A DNA stretch of 64,000 bases from Scilla litardierei (Eukaryota; Streptophyta; Magnoliopsida; Asparagales; Asparagaceae). Shown here piece by piece: positions 34,431 through 46,215 of the stretch. A model generated the notes under the pieces. The model saw nothing but the letters and a program-made list of their open reading frames with translations, did not search any database and had not been told where the DNA came from. The first letter of the stretch is position 1, and every line of letters starts with the position of its first letter. Made by a program: the position numbers and the translations under genes. The stretch covers positions 85,808,422 to 85,872,421 of the forward strand of contig CM061140.1 of the NCBI GenBank assembly GCA_030789695.1, read 5' to 3'.

Positions 34431-37420
34431 TTTGCGTGTCAAACGGGCAGCCTGTCAAAACCAGTCTCAGGGCTGCTCTACACTGCGAAGGTCTAACTAC
34501 TGGTGACAATCATAACTACATACTAATGCATAAAGTAACGCAAAACTTCATAAGCATGTACTTAAAAAAGAACTGCATAAGTAAACAGTTGATACTGCAT
34601 GAACTGAGCATAAATGAAAATACTACAGAACTGATATGTATAAAGGAAACATACATATAATGAATGAACAATCCACAGATAATAAATTAAGGGGACTTCT
34701 TTTGAACATTGCTCTTCAAAGACTTTTCAGTTATAATTGTGATTCGAAAACCCGGGCAAATCGTAGGACACTAAGGAGCCGGACTTCATCCAAGGTAGGT
34801 GAAAAGTGGTACCTCAACCAGCGACACGAGCACTGGAGGGACCTCTCGTAACTCCCTACCCGAACTGGGGCAAGGTAAAGGAGTGAGAAAAATCTCGGTT
34901 TTTCTTGGGACAAATGGAGAAAACCATCAATTACCATCATGGTGCATTAGGAGTACACTACCGGCCTCTCCAACTCTAGTCAACTCCCCCCCACGGGAGT
35001 GACAAGGCGAGTAAGAAGTCTATCATCTGCTCACTCATTAACTCCTATAATTTACCCGTGTTTCTCCTAAACCTGTAACTGGAGTCTCACCCATTTTAGA
35101 ATGAATCGAGAGCTCCAGACATTATCTCACAGTCTCACTCTTAGTTTATGAATCAATTTCGCATTTCTATCATTTTGGTGGTCTCAATTACCACATTCAC
35201 ATTTCCATTCTTTCAACATTATGCCGATGTCATGTTTCAACAACGACCATCACATCACAATTTCCACCAAAAGTGCATTATACATGTTTTGCAATATAAT
35301 CCAACTTCATCCATTTCAATATACAATGAAAATTTCCAAATGAATGAGATATTAAGTTCAACCATGTATTGTACATGGCACATCACATGAACATGAAGCA
35401 TGAGGGACATAACGTGAGATTCTAACATGAAGCTTGGAACATAACTTATAGAGCATTGAACATAGAACATGCAAAATGACATAAAATTAATATAGTCATG
35501 GTACACCAACGTAGAGCTTGGACGTGACTTAACATGGAAGAATATTAATATTAGTACTTGAAACATAAACATAAATATATGCACATAGAGGTATACCACA
35601 CAACATGATTTCCTTAGCTTGACTAACTAACATATATTGGGTTTTCCATGGCACCAAAGAAAACTCAACATAATATGAATTCATAAAACATTAATATGGA
35701 TGTTTGAAGCATATTCATAGTAACATGAACATTAGCGCATTAGCATACTAATGTTGACAAGGAACTTAGCATATTTATGTGAATATAGTAAACATACTAG
35801 CAAAACTTTTGATGTGGAAACTTACTTGGTATAACATGGAAATTTGTGACATGTCAACTTACTAACATAACATGGTACCTTGTAATATAGCAATTTACTA
35901 GAATACATGGCAACTTGTAACATGACAATTTTATTAACATAACATGGCATGTTGTAATATGGCAAATTAACTAACATAACACATAAACATGGTACCTTAC
36001 TAAAATAACGTGTAACATGAAAATGAACACCAATATTGTAATCACTCAATAGACCAGGCTCTGTTTTTACAGTTGATAGTCGCAAACTAAGCAGATATGT
36101 CACAAATTTTACATATAACATGGCATTTTCATCCTAAAGAAAGTTGTAGATATGGGTGTTGGGGTTTCACTGATAAACTTTCAAGCATAAATACAAACAG
36201 TGTGTTTTTATGGTGATTTATTTCGTGAAACATGTCAAATCTGTTTTCAGGTAGAATCTGTGTACTTTAAACATCACAATTTTAAGACATATTGAAGGTA
36301 GATTTACGAGATTGTGACCTAGGTAAAAATTGTAAATTAAGATGTTATCTTTACAGATTGACCAAGAACACTCAATTTGCATAACTACAAAGAAAACCGT
36401 GGCATCTGCAGCAACCTGGGTCTGAAACTGGCTGAATTTGACATGTAGGAAAGATATAATTTTTATCCATAATTACCGTTCGAATTTGAAAAATATTTCA
36501 ACATGAAAGTTGTAGCTAATAACCTAATACCCTTGCCATAAAAATTTCAGTTCAATCTCAGTTCTAGTTTAATACATAAAGCAAAACAAGGAGCATGATA
36601 ATCTGTCTCAAATTCCAGCAACATCAAAATGGAAGGCTAATGTCTCAAATCCTACTAAAATGTTAGAAATTCTACAAGAACAACCCTAAAACTAGTCCTA
36701 CCATAAGTGTTAGAAATCCGACCTATTAATGTCCTTCAAAAAATCACTTTGGCCCTTCTTAGTCCATGAAGAACTTGAGCTCTCCTTAGATTTCTCCTTC
36801 TTTTTCAAAGCCTTCACTTCTTCAACTCCAACTCCATGAAGGTTGGTTAAATTGTGATTTTGGTTAAGAAATGGTGGTGGATTTGGTCTTGGTGGTGGTG
36901 GAGTTTGTGGTGGATGAGGAGGTGGTAGAAGAGGAGGAGATGGTGGTTGTGTGGGTGGTGTGAGAGAAGGAGTTAGGGGGGAGAGAGGGGAGAGAGAGGA
37001 TGAAAGCATGAAAAACTCTCATTTCCTTTTTCTTTTCCCTTTTGTATTTCTTCCTTTTATCTTTTTTCCTTTAAAAATCCTACATCCTCCACCTTTATCC
37101 CCTTAAATCCTCATCAAATGACAAGTGGAAAGAGTTAGGTAAGCATTAAGCTTAACATGACACATATTAGGGTTAGGTGGCATGCATACAAAATTATGTT
37201 TTACTCTTTTTTGTAAAATAGAAATTCAAATACAAATACTATTAATTATACCACCTACCACCCATCTACAAGTATTTCCTACCATATACTTCCTTTATTA
37301 AATTCAAAAGAAGGTTTAAAATTTATTTAAAAATAATTTAGTTATTAAAAATTAGGGAAAATTCATGAAATACCCAAAAATTTTATACCTACAAATACAT
37401 CCAAAATTACGTACATTACA
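34431..37420 (-). mobile_element. Probable degenerate Tekay-type LTR sequence
   Basis: No gene recognised. It ends CGTACATTACA at 37420, like the Tekay LTR terminus. It contains LTR-like landmarks such as CACTGGAGGGACCTCTCGTA near 34830 and a CAACTCCCCCCCACGGGAG stretch near 34980, plus repeated AACATGGCA-type words at 35820-36120. A proline-rich minus-strand ORF at 36710-37009 with a lysine-rich tail is probably fortuitous. The left boundary is not identified. Confidence 0.35.
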
Positions 37421-38753
37421 CTCATATATACGGAAACAGTATATTACAACTTTGGACTCGAGACGCGGAGGAGCTCCGATTGCCGCGATAGGATCGTCAG
37501 CCTCAGGCGAATTCCCAATCCTTAACACCCTCTCCATCAATCGAAAAAAGAGGAAGACAAAGAAAAGAATTACCTCGCAAGAACTAGGAGGGAGATGCCG
37601 AAGATGTGACACATAGTGGAGCTCTTCAAAGTCGGGGATGAATACCAACTGAATCAGGAAGCGCGAAGAGTGAACACCTCTCAACCCAGCCGTTTTATAT
37701 GGGCGGTGATTTCAAATCCGGACCATTCAAGATGGAGTACATGTCGACATCCCAATGGGAGCGACTCTCTAAATATTGCATCCAAGGGGTGGGAGAATTC
37801 TCGGTGCCCTACGCCATGATGACTTTCATTTAATGCGCCGCCTCGACTGACGTGCCTATCAAATCCACACATATTACATCCCTCGGACCGAACTGCCACA
37901 AGCCGAATGGCCCGAGCGATGGGGTCAATTGATACAACCCCCCAAATGGGCTGGAGTGAGACGAGCCAACCGCTTGGCCCAAAACAGCACCGAGCCCTGG
38001 CCCATTGGGTCGATGAGTGGGTCAGGATGCCGATGCCCAAGACCGCCATTCGATGGACGGTTGACCCCGCTCGAAGGGGTAAACTGCTCCCCAGATCGTG
38101 TCCCCATTGATTGCCATTGAAGCCACCATTACACCCACCTTGATCGCCATTCAAGGGACCATCAATGCGGGAGGACACTGAGGGAGGAATGATAAATGCC
38201 ATGAAGGCGTTGACATTCGGGACTCCAATAAGAGACCCAAAAAACAGAACGCAAGGGACTGAATCTTGGATACTTGACACCCAGGTATACCATCCTCTCA
38301 GACCTTCTTCTAACTCACATTTATCCTACATAGCTCAGCCAAGAACTCGCACTTGGTCTCTTCGCGAACCAAGCTCGGTTCAACCGAATCACCTCTCAGT
38401 CAAGATCTGACTTAGGCATCGGAGGGGACTTGGTCGGAACCAAGGTCCGACCCCCTGGCGAGTTCTTCGTTTTGCAGATCCGAAGAGACGTCATCTCGCC
38501 GAAGCTTCCCTTCGACGTCCCATCACTCGGACCCGAATGTCCTTGTGCCAGAGCCCATTAGTCCGACCGATCCCAAAGGCTGTTATACTGTCGAATCTAT
38601 GCTTCGGCGCACCGTCGCTTAGATCCGCGCATTCCCGATCAAGTGAACACTCGATCGATCGACCCCGAAGGCTGTCCCAGTCTCTCGAAACAGTGACGAC
38701 ACTCGAACCTTCGGACTACCATCCAGCGGTGAGAAAACACCCCGCAACAAGAT
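37421..38753 (+). mobile_element. Tat/Retand-like LTR remnant
   Basis: A GC-balanced block containing TGACTTAGGCATCGGAGG (38409-38426), then a GACCCCCTGGCGAGTTCTTC stretch and GTTTTGCAG near 38470. To my knowledge this combination marks the R/U5 part of Tat-lineage gypsy LTRs in plants. No primer site, gag or pol follows, so it is a solo or truncated LTR. Overlapping short ORFs at 37616-38410 look spurious. Both boundaries are approximate. Confidence 0.5.
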
Positions 38754-38889
38754 TAAAATAGTAATATAATTAGATTTAAATCAATTAATTAAGTTTAATC
38801 TAACTTTTATAATTAAACTTACATATAAAACATGGACACTTTCTATATTCAAATTTCTTACTCCATTCAAACAAAAAAAATTGGGTTAA
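38754..38889. other. AT-rich target flank of the Tekay insertion
   Basis: AT-rich DNA with no gene. It ends with GTTAA (38885-38889), the left target-site duplication of the Tekay element. Confidence 0.6.
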
Positions 38890-40654
38890 TGTCACGACCC
38901 GCTTCCCTAAAATGGAGGCGAGACGTGAAAAGGTCCGCACGAGAGTGGAGCTGTGAAGCCCCAAACCCGATAAGCGTCCACAATACATAAACAGGTCCCT
39001 GTAACCACAGCAGAATAACAATAATAACACAAGGAGAGACTGAAATAAAATTCCACATCTCACAAAATGTCCAACATCAACAAAAGTCCAACATCCAGAA
39101 AAGCCACCAGGCTAAAAGAAAAGAGTCTAAAGGCCCAGAACAAGGCCAACAAAAGATGCCACAACAACAAGTATGGGTGCTACGCACCGATAACAAAACA
39201 ACTGTCTAACAAAAGTAAAACACACGGAGACACTAGGACTGGTCCCCAGTGTCCACGTACTCCCCGTCCAACACGGGCTCAAGCTCGGCGTCCGCAAACA
39301 CCTCACCCTCAGCTGGCAACTCAGGCTCAAGGTCTAACATGCGTCACCCAAAAGAGAAAGGGGCACATGTCAGCAAGTCTAAAAGACTTGGGCAAGGAAA
39401 CTGAAAGTAAGGCAACTAGCAACCTAACAGTTTAGTATGCATGACATGGCAGTTATAACATGAGTGCACAATTTAAAACAAGGCAAGACAATTTGTACAT
39501 GAGAGCAACCATCGGGACAAGACAAGACAAAAGTAGCCACGCTACTAACATTCTCAATCAATTCACATTGTTGTAGGTGTTTACGCCCTTCGCTGAATGG
39601 CAAGCATTTCAGACCGATCGGCACTAAACACAATTCACATTTCACGATTGTTTTGTAGATGTTTGCGCCCTTCGCTGAATGGCTAGCATGTCAGTCCGAT
39701 CGGCACCAAACACTACCCCACCCCAAAGAGTTTACGCCTTACAACTGCAGTTGTTGATCAAACAGACTCCCAGTTGAATGGCCGCTTAACCCTCACCCCA
39801 TCCCGCACTAAACAAGCCAGGGTCCCTGAACATGAGCCCAGCAAGTGAGCCAGGGTTGCCCCGCACGGGAGCTTGTTCCTTAGTTCACAATTCAATATCG
39901 AGCGTTGGGGTTTCCAACTACAGGGCTCGCTTCTGGAACACGAGCCAGGTAACACAAGTAGTGTAGCAAAGCTACGCAATCACGGGATCACCAAAACAAC
40001 GCAATGACATGACATTTAATTTGCGTACCGTTAATGGAAAGTAAACATGACATGGTAATTGTGCAACATGCTATATGTCGGAATTAGCTTCGTTGTCAAG
40101 CTAACTCCCCAATTTACGCCTAGGCGAGTATCATTTCGTCGCCTAGTCTCTTTTACGCCTACAATAAGCAAATGGCCTAAAACATGGCCTAAACCCTAAG
40201 TGGCAAGTTTCACTTGCCTATCACCGGGGAGAACTGTTACGAAGGTTCGTCTCCGCGGATGCTAGCCTACGGGGAATCGCTGTTATGGGGAACAATCATC
40301 AAAACACAAGTATTTTATTAGGGTTTCATAAAAATACCAATAGGCTATGAAAACATAGAGGAATCGATTTCTTACCAAGAGGAGACGGAAAGAACGCTCC
40401 GGGGAACCCTAGGATCAGATCTGGAAAAGATTGGAGAAGTTTGGGGAAACTAGGGTTTTGGGGGAAATTGGGGATTTGATGGATTTTGGTGAGATTTTGG
40501 GGAAGATGAGTGGTAGATAGAGTGAATGGATGGATTGGATGATGGATTTATGGTTTGGATTGAAGGAAAGAAGCTTGGAGGAAGATGGGGGCTCAATGGG
40601 GGTGAAACTAGGGCTTAGGGTCGTGTTGGAGAAGAAGAAGTCGTTTGGGAGGGG

Positions 40655-40662
40655 TATTTATA
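40655..40662 (-). promoter_or_regulatory. Tekay LTR TATA box
   Basis: Minus strand CCTATAAATACCCC; the counterpart is at 47981-47988 in the 5' LTR. It lies about 45 bp downstream of the hairpin array in the direction of transcription. Confidence 0.75.
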
Positions 40663-40705
40663 GGTTGGGCTGGCGGCTGCTCAGAAATTAGGGTTTTAAC
40701 ACTGG

Positions 40706-41124
40706 TTAGTCGGTCAAAGAACAACCACTGACCGACTAGTTTGGCAACTAGTCGGTCGGTCGACCAACGCAGACCGACTAAGTGCAAACAGTAACTCCTG
40801 AACGAAAATAGGATTCTAGAGTTAGTCGGTCCATGAACAAGTACTGACCGACTAGTTTAGCATCTAGTCGGTCGATGAACGTTCTTAGACCGACTAAGGG
40901 TAAACAGTAACTGATACAGAAATAATATGATGAGTTAGTCGGTTCAAGAAGCATTGCTGACCGACTAGTTTGCAACCTAGTCGGTCAACCAACGTTCTTA
41001 GACCGACTAACGATAAACAGTAACTCCTGAGAAAATTTAGAAAGCTAACTAGTCGGTCCAAGAAGGATTGCCGACCGACTGGATCGTCATCTAGTCGGTC
41101 GGTGGCCCTTCTTACACCGGCTAA
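40706..41124. repeat. Four composite hairpin modules (gypsy LTR, left)
   Basis: Each module pairs TTAGTCGGTC...GACCGACTAGTTT with an AACTAGTCGGTC...GACCGACTAA half. Linkers read, on the minus strand, AGTTACTGTTTGCACTTAG, AGTTACTGTTTACCCTTAG and AGTTACTGTTTATCGTTAG. The half-sites and linkers match those of the copia Sirevirus element. Confidence 0.92.
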
Positions 41125-41440
41125 TGAGCACAGAAAAGTACCGATACGGAGCGCGGGGCCCCGGAATCGATTCCTAAGACTCCTAGGCTTGATCTAACAG
41201 TTAGATACGACCGTTATGAAGTCCGTCACGAATGACATACTTCAAAAACGACGATCCTAAGGAAGAAGCGAGAAAATACGACGAATCGATCGAAAATGAA
41301 ATCTACGGAGACGAAAACCACACAAGAGGAGAAAATCCACCAAAACACATATTATATAATATTATAATCAGATACAAGAAAAGCAGTCGTTACATCCTCC
41401 CCAACTTAAGAAAAATTCCGTCCTCGGAATTTCCAAAAAT

Positions 41441-44400
41441 TCACGAGTCCGAAAACAAAAGTGGGAAACGCTCTCGCATCTCATCCTCATTCTCCCAAGT
41501 AGATTCTCCAGGTGAACCGTGTCGCCACATCACCCTCACAAGATTGACAACCTTGTTCCGAAGCGATTTCTGACGCATGTCCAGAATCTGCACTGGATGC
41601 TGGTCATACGTCATATCGGGGCGAACGGTAATCTCCGAAAAATCCACCGCATGAGACGGATCGCTAATGTATCGACGAAGCTGCGACACATGGAAAACAT
41701 TGTGAACTCCTTCCAAAGATGGCGGCAAGGCCAAGCGATAAGCTACCTCGCCAACCCTCTCCAAAACATCAAACGGTCCAATGTATCGCGGGCTCAACTT
41801 TCCACGCTTCCCAAAACGAATCACACCACGATTCGGGGAAATCTTCAAGAACACATGGTCACCCAGCTGAAACTCCAAAGGACGACGTTTAGCATCCGCC
41901 CAATGCTTAAAACGGTCCTGAGCAATTCTCAACCTCTCCCGAATATTCCTGACGATATCCACGGCCTCAACGATCATCTCAGGTCCCAACAACTCCCGAT
42001 CACCAACGTCATCCCAACTCAATGGCGATCGACATTTCCTCCCATAAAGAGCGGCGAAAGGCGCCATGCTAATACTCGCCTGGAAGCTGTTGTTGTAAGA
42101 GAACTCCACCAAGTGTAGATGGTCCTCCCACGAACCCTTGAAATCCAACATGCACGCCCTCAGCATGTCTTCCAAAATCTGAATCGTCCTCTCGGACTGG
42201 CCATCCGTCTGCGGATGGTACGCCGTGCTGAAACTCAGACGCGTACCCAAGCTCTTCTGCAAACTCTGCCAGAACTGAGATGTGAACCTCGTGTCTCTGT
42301 CAGACACGATACTCACGGGGACTCCGTGAAGTCGCACAACTTCCTGCACGATTCACGTTACATCACTATCCAAACTAGGAAAAGGAATTAAAGACGGAGA
42401 GTAAAAGAATTTTACCTCCATATATCTCCTTGCTAGCGCCTCAGTGGACTGTCCCACTCGGAACGGAATAAAGTGCGCAGATTTGGTCAACCGATCCACG
42501 ATCACCCAAATCGCGTCATTCTGCTTCGGACTCCGAGGTAGTCCAGTCACGAAATCCATAGTGATGTGTTGCCACTTCCACTCCGGAATCGGAAGCGGTT
42601 GTAGCAACCCGGCCGAACGCTGATGCTCCGCCTTCACTTGTTGGCAAACCAAGCACTTGGCTACACTCCGAGCCACGCTCCTCTTCATACCATGCCACCA
42701 ATAATTCAGACGAAGATCCTGGTACATCTTGGTGCCACCAGGATGCACAGAATACGGCGAACTGTGTGCCTCCACCATCAGCTCATCTCTGATATCCCCA
42801 GCAGGCACACACAACCTGGCTCCAAACCTCAGCGAGCCATCCTCATGAATCAAGAAGTCAGTCCGCAGACCGGCTTCCACCATCTCCCGAATCCTCACCA
42901 GCTTCGGATCCTCAGCCTGGCCAGCCTTAATCCGATCCACGATCGTCGACTGTACCTGCATGTACATCAACGAAGAAGCCTCCCCAGGAAGGACAATTTC
43001 CACTCCAGACTCGCAAAAATCCTGCTGCAATCTCCACTGCGAGGTCAAAATCATCACCGCTGGCAGCCTACTCAAAGCATCTGGAACCACATTCACCTTG
43101 CCAGGGTGATACTGCAAATCAATATCATAATCCGCCATAAGCTCCAACCATCGACGCTGTCGCATGTTGAGCTCCTTCTGAGTGAAAATATACTTCAAGC
43201 TTTTGTGATCGGTGAAAATCTTCACTTTCTCACTCAGCAAGAAGTGCCTCCAAATCTTAAGAGCAAACACAACGGCAGCCAACTCCAAATCATGCGTCGG
43301 ATAATTCTTCTCATGAACCTTAAGCTGACGAGACGCATACGCCACAACATGCCCATGCTGATGCAACACACAACCGAGACCCTTGCCGGAAGCATCGCAA
43401 AAGATCTCAAATCCACCGCTGCGATCAGGCACAACCAAAATAGGGGCAGTCGTCAACCTCTCCTTCAGAACACCAAAAGCACTCTCACAATCACCCGACC
43501 AAACATAAGCAACATCCTTCCGCGTCAACCTGGTCATCGGCTCAGCAATACGAGAAAAGTCCTTAATGAATCGCCGATAATAACCAGCAAGCCCAAGAAA
43601 ACTCCGAATCTCAGACGCCGACGACGGAACAGGCCACTCCCTGATGGCCCTAATCTTCTCGGGATCCACTGAAATACCATCTCCAGTCACCACATGCCCA
43701 AGAAAAGCAACTCGATCCAGCCAAAACTCGCACTTCGAAAACTTAGCATACAAACGATGCTTCCTCAAAATTTCCAACACCGTCCTCAAGTGCGATGCAT
43801 GCTCTTCCTCCGACTTCGAATATATCAGAATGTCGTCAATGAAGATAACGACAAACTTATCCAGAAAGTCGTAGAAAATCAGGTTCATCAGATTCATGAA
43901 AACTGCGGGCGCGTTAGTCACGCCGAAAGGCATAACCACAAACTCATAGTGTCCATACTTCGTCCTGAACGCTGTCTTCGGAACATCATCCCTCTTCACC
44001 TTCAACTGATGGTAACCACTTCTCAGATCCAACTTAGAAAACACCCTCGAACCTCCAAGCTGATCAAAAATATCATCGATGCGAGGCAACGGGTACTTAT
44101 TCTTAATGGTTACCGCATTCAATCCCCGATAGTCCACGCACATGCGACGCGAACCATCCTTCTTCTTAACCAGCAACACCGGTGCTCCCCACGGAGACAC
44201 ACTAGGATTAATATAACCCTTCAGCAACAGCTCATCCAACTGCTTCCGCAACTCTTCCAATTCTGCAGGTGCCATACGATACGGCGCCTTCGAAATCGGC
44301 TGCGCACCTGGAACAAGATCGATAGAAAATTCCAGAGCTCGATCAGGCGGCAAGCCAGACATCTCCTCGGGGAAGACGTCGCCAAAATCACGCACCACAG

Positions 44401-44835
44401 CTGGCCACTCCAGCTCCAACTGCATAGCCACAGCCTCTACCGGCCTGGCCCGAAATCTGACAGGACCAAGCGAACTGCTACCACGACTGAACTCAAACAC
44501 TGGATGTCCGGGAATCTCGAACACCACCTTCTTCCTCCTGCAGTCGATCGTAGCATAGAAGGTCGCAAGCCAATCCATCCCAAAGACCGCATCGTAGTTG
44601 GTGATGTTGTGGACAATAAAATCAGCATAAAGCTCATGTCCACAAACCACCACAGAGCAAGGACTGCACCCACGATGCACCGAGACTACTCCATTCCCTG
44701 TGACGATGTTCCAACTCTGAGAGAGAGGGGACGTCGACAAGGAATGCTTCTCCACGAAGCTCTGGGCCAAAATGCACATCGATGCACCAGAGTCAAAGAG
44801 GACTCGGGCAGGGAACGTGCAAACCAAAACCACAC
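41441..44835 (-). CDS. pol: Tekay Pol (PR-RT-RNaseH-INT-chromodomain), exons 2 and 3
   Basis: The coding segments are 44835-42416 and 42343-41441, separated by a 72-nt intron-like insert at 42344-42415. Protease: [34 protein letters not shown], catalytic FIDDIL and [12 protein letters not shown]. RNase [14 protein letters not shown] and [11 protein letters not shown]. Integrase: an HHCC finger with [12 protein letters not shown], catalytic residues in [20 protein letters not shown] and [12 protein letters not shown], and the [10 protein letters not shown] / HVSQLRRY tail. The last 50 residues ([17 protein letters not shown]) resemble the Tekay chromodomain, thought to guide integration into heterochromatin. 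Without splicing, a TGA at 42353-42355 would end the protein inside integrase. Without splicing of the gag-pol spacer, Pol would not be joined to Gag. Confidence 0.9.
42344..42415 (-). other. Probable spliceosomal intron inside integrase (72 nt, phase 0)
   Basis: Minus strand: exon ...GAG, then donor GTAAAATTC, a T-rich body, a possible branch point ATGTAAC, and acceptor GTGCAG followed by GAA. The length is a multiple of three. It contains one in-frame TGA. Its removal joins two well-conserved integrase blocks (LARRYME and VVRLHGVP) without a residue gap. Confidence 0.65.
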
Positions 44836-44946
44836 CTAACAAACAGTCTAATCGATCAAATCTTATTCTAGCAACACCATACACAAGCATTCACATAATT
44901 TAACAATCAATTAACTAAGGAAGGAGCAATCTAGATCGAAGGTTAC
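44836..44946 (-). other. Probable spliceosomal intron at gag-pol junction (111 nt, phase 1)
   Basis: Minus strand: exon ...ATTGCAG, donor GTAACC, acceptor TTTGTTAG, then GTGTGG. The length is a multiple of three. Retained, it adds about ten residues to Gag and ends at TAG (44915-44917), followed by TAA and TGA in the same frame. Removed, Gag continues in frame into the protease. Confidence 0.65.
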
Positions 44947-46075
44947 CTGCAATGACCTCATCCATGGCCAAAACCTCCTCCTCGGTCATCAGAAATGCCT
45001 GCCTCCTCGGCGGAACAGCCTGCCGAAAAGCCTGCCCCTGTGGAACAAGCGCCGCTCCACGCCCAGCAGGAACATGCGCTCGCTGCTGCAACGGCTGAGC
45101 TGCAACAGGAGCCCTCCGCAGCGGACCCGCGTGCCGACAATCCCTCGCGACATGGGAGGTATCACCGCAAACCAGACACTGGCCCAAAAACTTCCGGCAC
45201 TGATCCTTGATATGGCCAGGCTTGCCACAGAAATGGCAAGACTTCAGAATAGGCCCTCCCGGCCTCTTAAACTGAGCGGACGGATTAGGCCTGAATCCAG
45301 GTCTAACCGCAGCTCTCGCCTGCTCCACAGGCCTCCTCACAGCACCAACAACAGACCCCTTCCTCTGGTTCACAAGCAGCTCCTGCCTCTTGGCAGCGAC
45401 CAAAACCTTCTGATAAGATTCCCGGTCAGAAGAGGTCACAAAGCTCTGGAGCTCTGAAGCAAGCCCCTGCAGAAACCTCTGAGCTCGCTCCTCAGCGTCC
45501 TGCACCATCTTTGGTGCAAACCGACTCAGCCTCATGAACTCCTGGTGGTACATGTCCACCGACGAGTTCCCCTGCTTCAGGTCGATAAAACGCTGCAGCA
45601 TCTCTTCCCTGGCAGCCTTCGGGAAAAACTCACCATCAAATCTGGCCTTGAAGGTAGCCCAGACGATCGGCTCAACCAACATCTTCTCCTCAGCATCCCA
45701 CCAATTCCTGGCGTTATCCTTCAGCTGGCGCTTCGCCAAGTCAACCCAACTAACTTCGTTGACCTTGGACATCTTCAGATTGTCCTCAATATTCCTCATC
45801 CACTCATCAGCAGCTAAGGGACCTTCGGTTCCATCAAAATACGCAGGACCCAGCTCTCTGAACTGCTTCGCCCCAGGCTCAGGGCGAGGGGTCTCCACCA
45901 CCCGAGCAGCTCGGGTCACTGGAGCATTCTGCACCTGCAGGAGCACACCCTGCTGAACCTGCATCATCTGCAACATCATCCTCATCATCTCCCCATTAGT
46001 GGGCTCCCGCTCAGGCTCCTCGTCGTGAGGGGGCGCACCACTACCACCACCTCGGGTGATTCGCCTTCCTGCCAT
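44915..46075 (-). CDS. gag: Tekay Gag (exon 1, with unspliced terminus)
   Basis: A 386-codon Gag from ATG at 46075. The N-terminus is basic and Met/Gln-rich (MMRMMLQMMQVQQG). The capsid domain has PAYFDGTEGPLAADEWM, NARNWWDAEE, FKARFDGEFFPKAAREEM and FLQGLASELQSFV. Two zinc knuckles follow, CHFCGKPGHIKDQC and CLVCGDTSHVARDC; the pair is notable because many Tekay Gags have one. The last ten or so residues before the stop are encoded by the putative intron 44836-44946, so this reading represents the unspliced form. Exon 1 proper would end at 44947. It forms the particle and binds RNA. Confidence 0.92.
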   Translation of the reverse strand: MAGRRITRGGGSGAPPHDEEPEREPTNGEMMRMMLQMMQVQQGVLLQVQNAPVTRAARVVETPRPEPGAKQFRELGPAYFDGTEGPLAADEWMRNIEDNLKMSKVNEVSWVDLAKRQLKDNARNWWDAEEKMLVEPIVWATFKARFDGEFFPKAAREEMLQRFIDLKQGNSSVDMYHQEFMRLSRFAPKMVQDAEERAQRFLQGLASELQSFVTSSDRESYQKVLVAAKRQELLVNQRKGSVVGAVRRPVEQARAAVRPGFRPNPSAQFKRPGGPILKSCHFCGKPGHIKDQCRKFLGQCLVCGDTSHVARDCRHAGPLRRAPVAAQPLQQRAHVPAGRGAALVPQGQAFRQAVPPRRQAFLMTEEEVLAMDEVIAGNLRSRLLLP

Positions 46076-46190
46076 CTAATGACGCAGAAAACGAAACAAT
46101 TAGACTCATAGCTTAGGGCTCAGATGTCGAAATTATTTGTTGGACGAACTTATATCATTATCGTTATCCCGATAGTCGCAGTTACAGAGG

Positions 46191-46215
46191 ACCTGCATGG
46201 GCCACCACTAAAACC
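46191..46215 (-). promoter_or_regulatory. Conserved sequence at the primer-binding position, non-canonical
   Basis: Directly inside the 5' LTR the minus strand reads GGTTTTAGTGGTGGCCCATG. The same 25 bp sits beside the 5' LTR of the non-autonomous element (7975-7999), so it is under constraint or of common origin. It lacks the usual TGGTATCAGAGC complement of initiator tRNA-Met. The priming tRNA is not identified. Confidence 0.45.

Larger units (their letters stand above)
38890..41394 (-). mobile_element. Tekay 3' LTR (left)
   Basis: Starts TGTCACGACCCGC and ends AGTCGTTACA. It is followed by TCCTCCCCAACTT, the minus-strand polypurine tract AAGTTGGGGAGGA. The minus-strand TATA box (TATAAATA, 40655-40662) lies just downstream of the hairpin modules at 40706-41124. 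Confidence 0.92.

Noticed and set aside
36710..37009. Proline-rich minus-strand ORF with lysine-rich tail as a host exon
   Set aside because: Lies in LTR-like DNA next to purine-rich low complexity; no recognised domain or splice partner.
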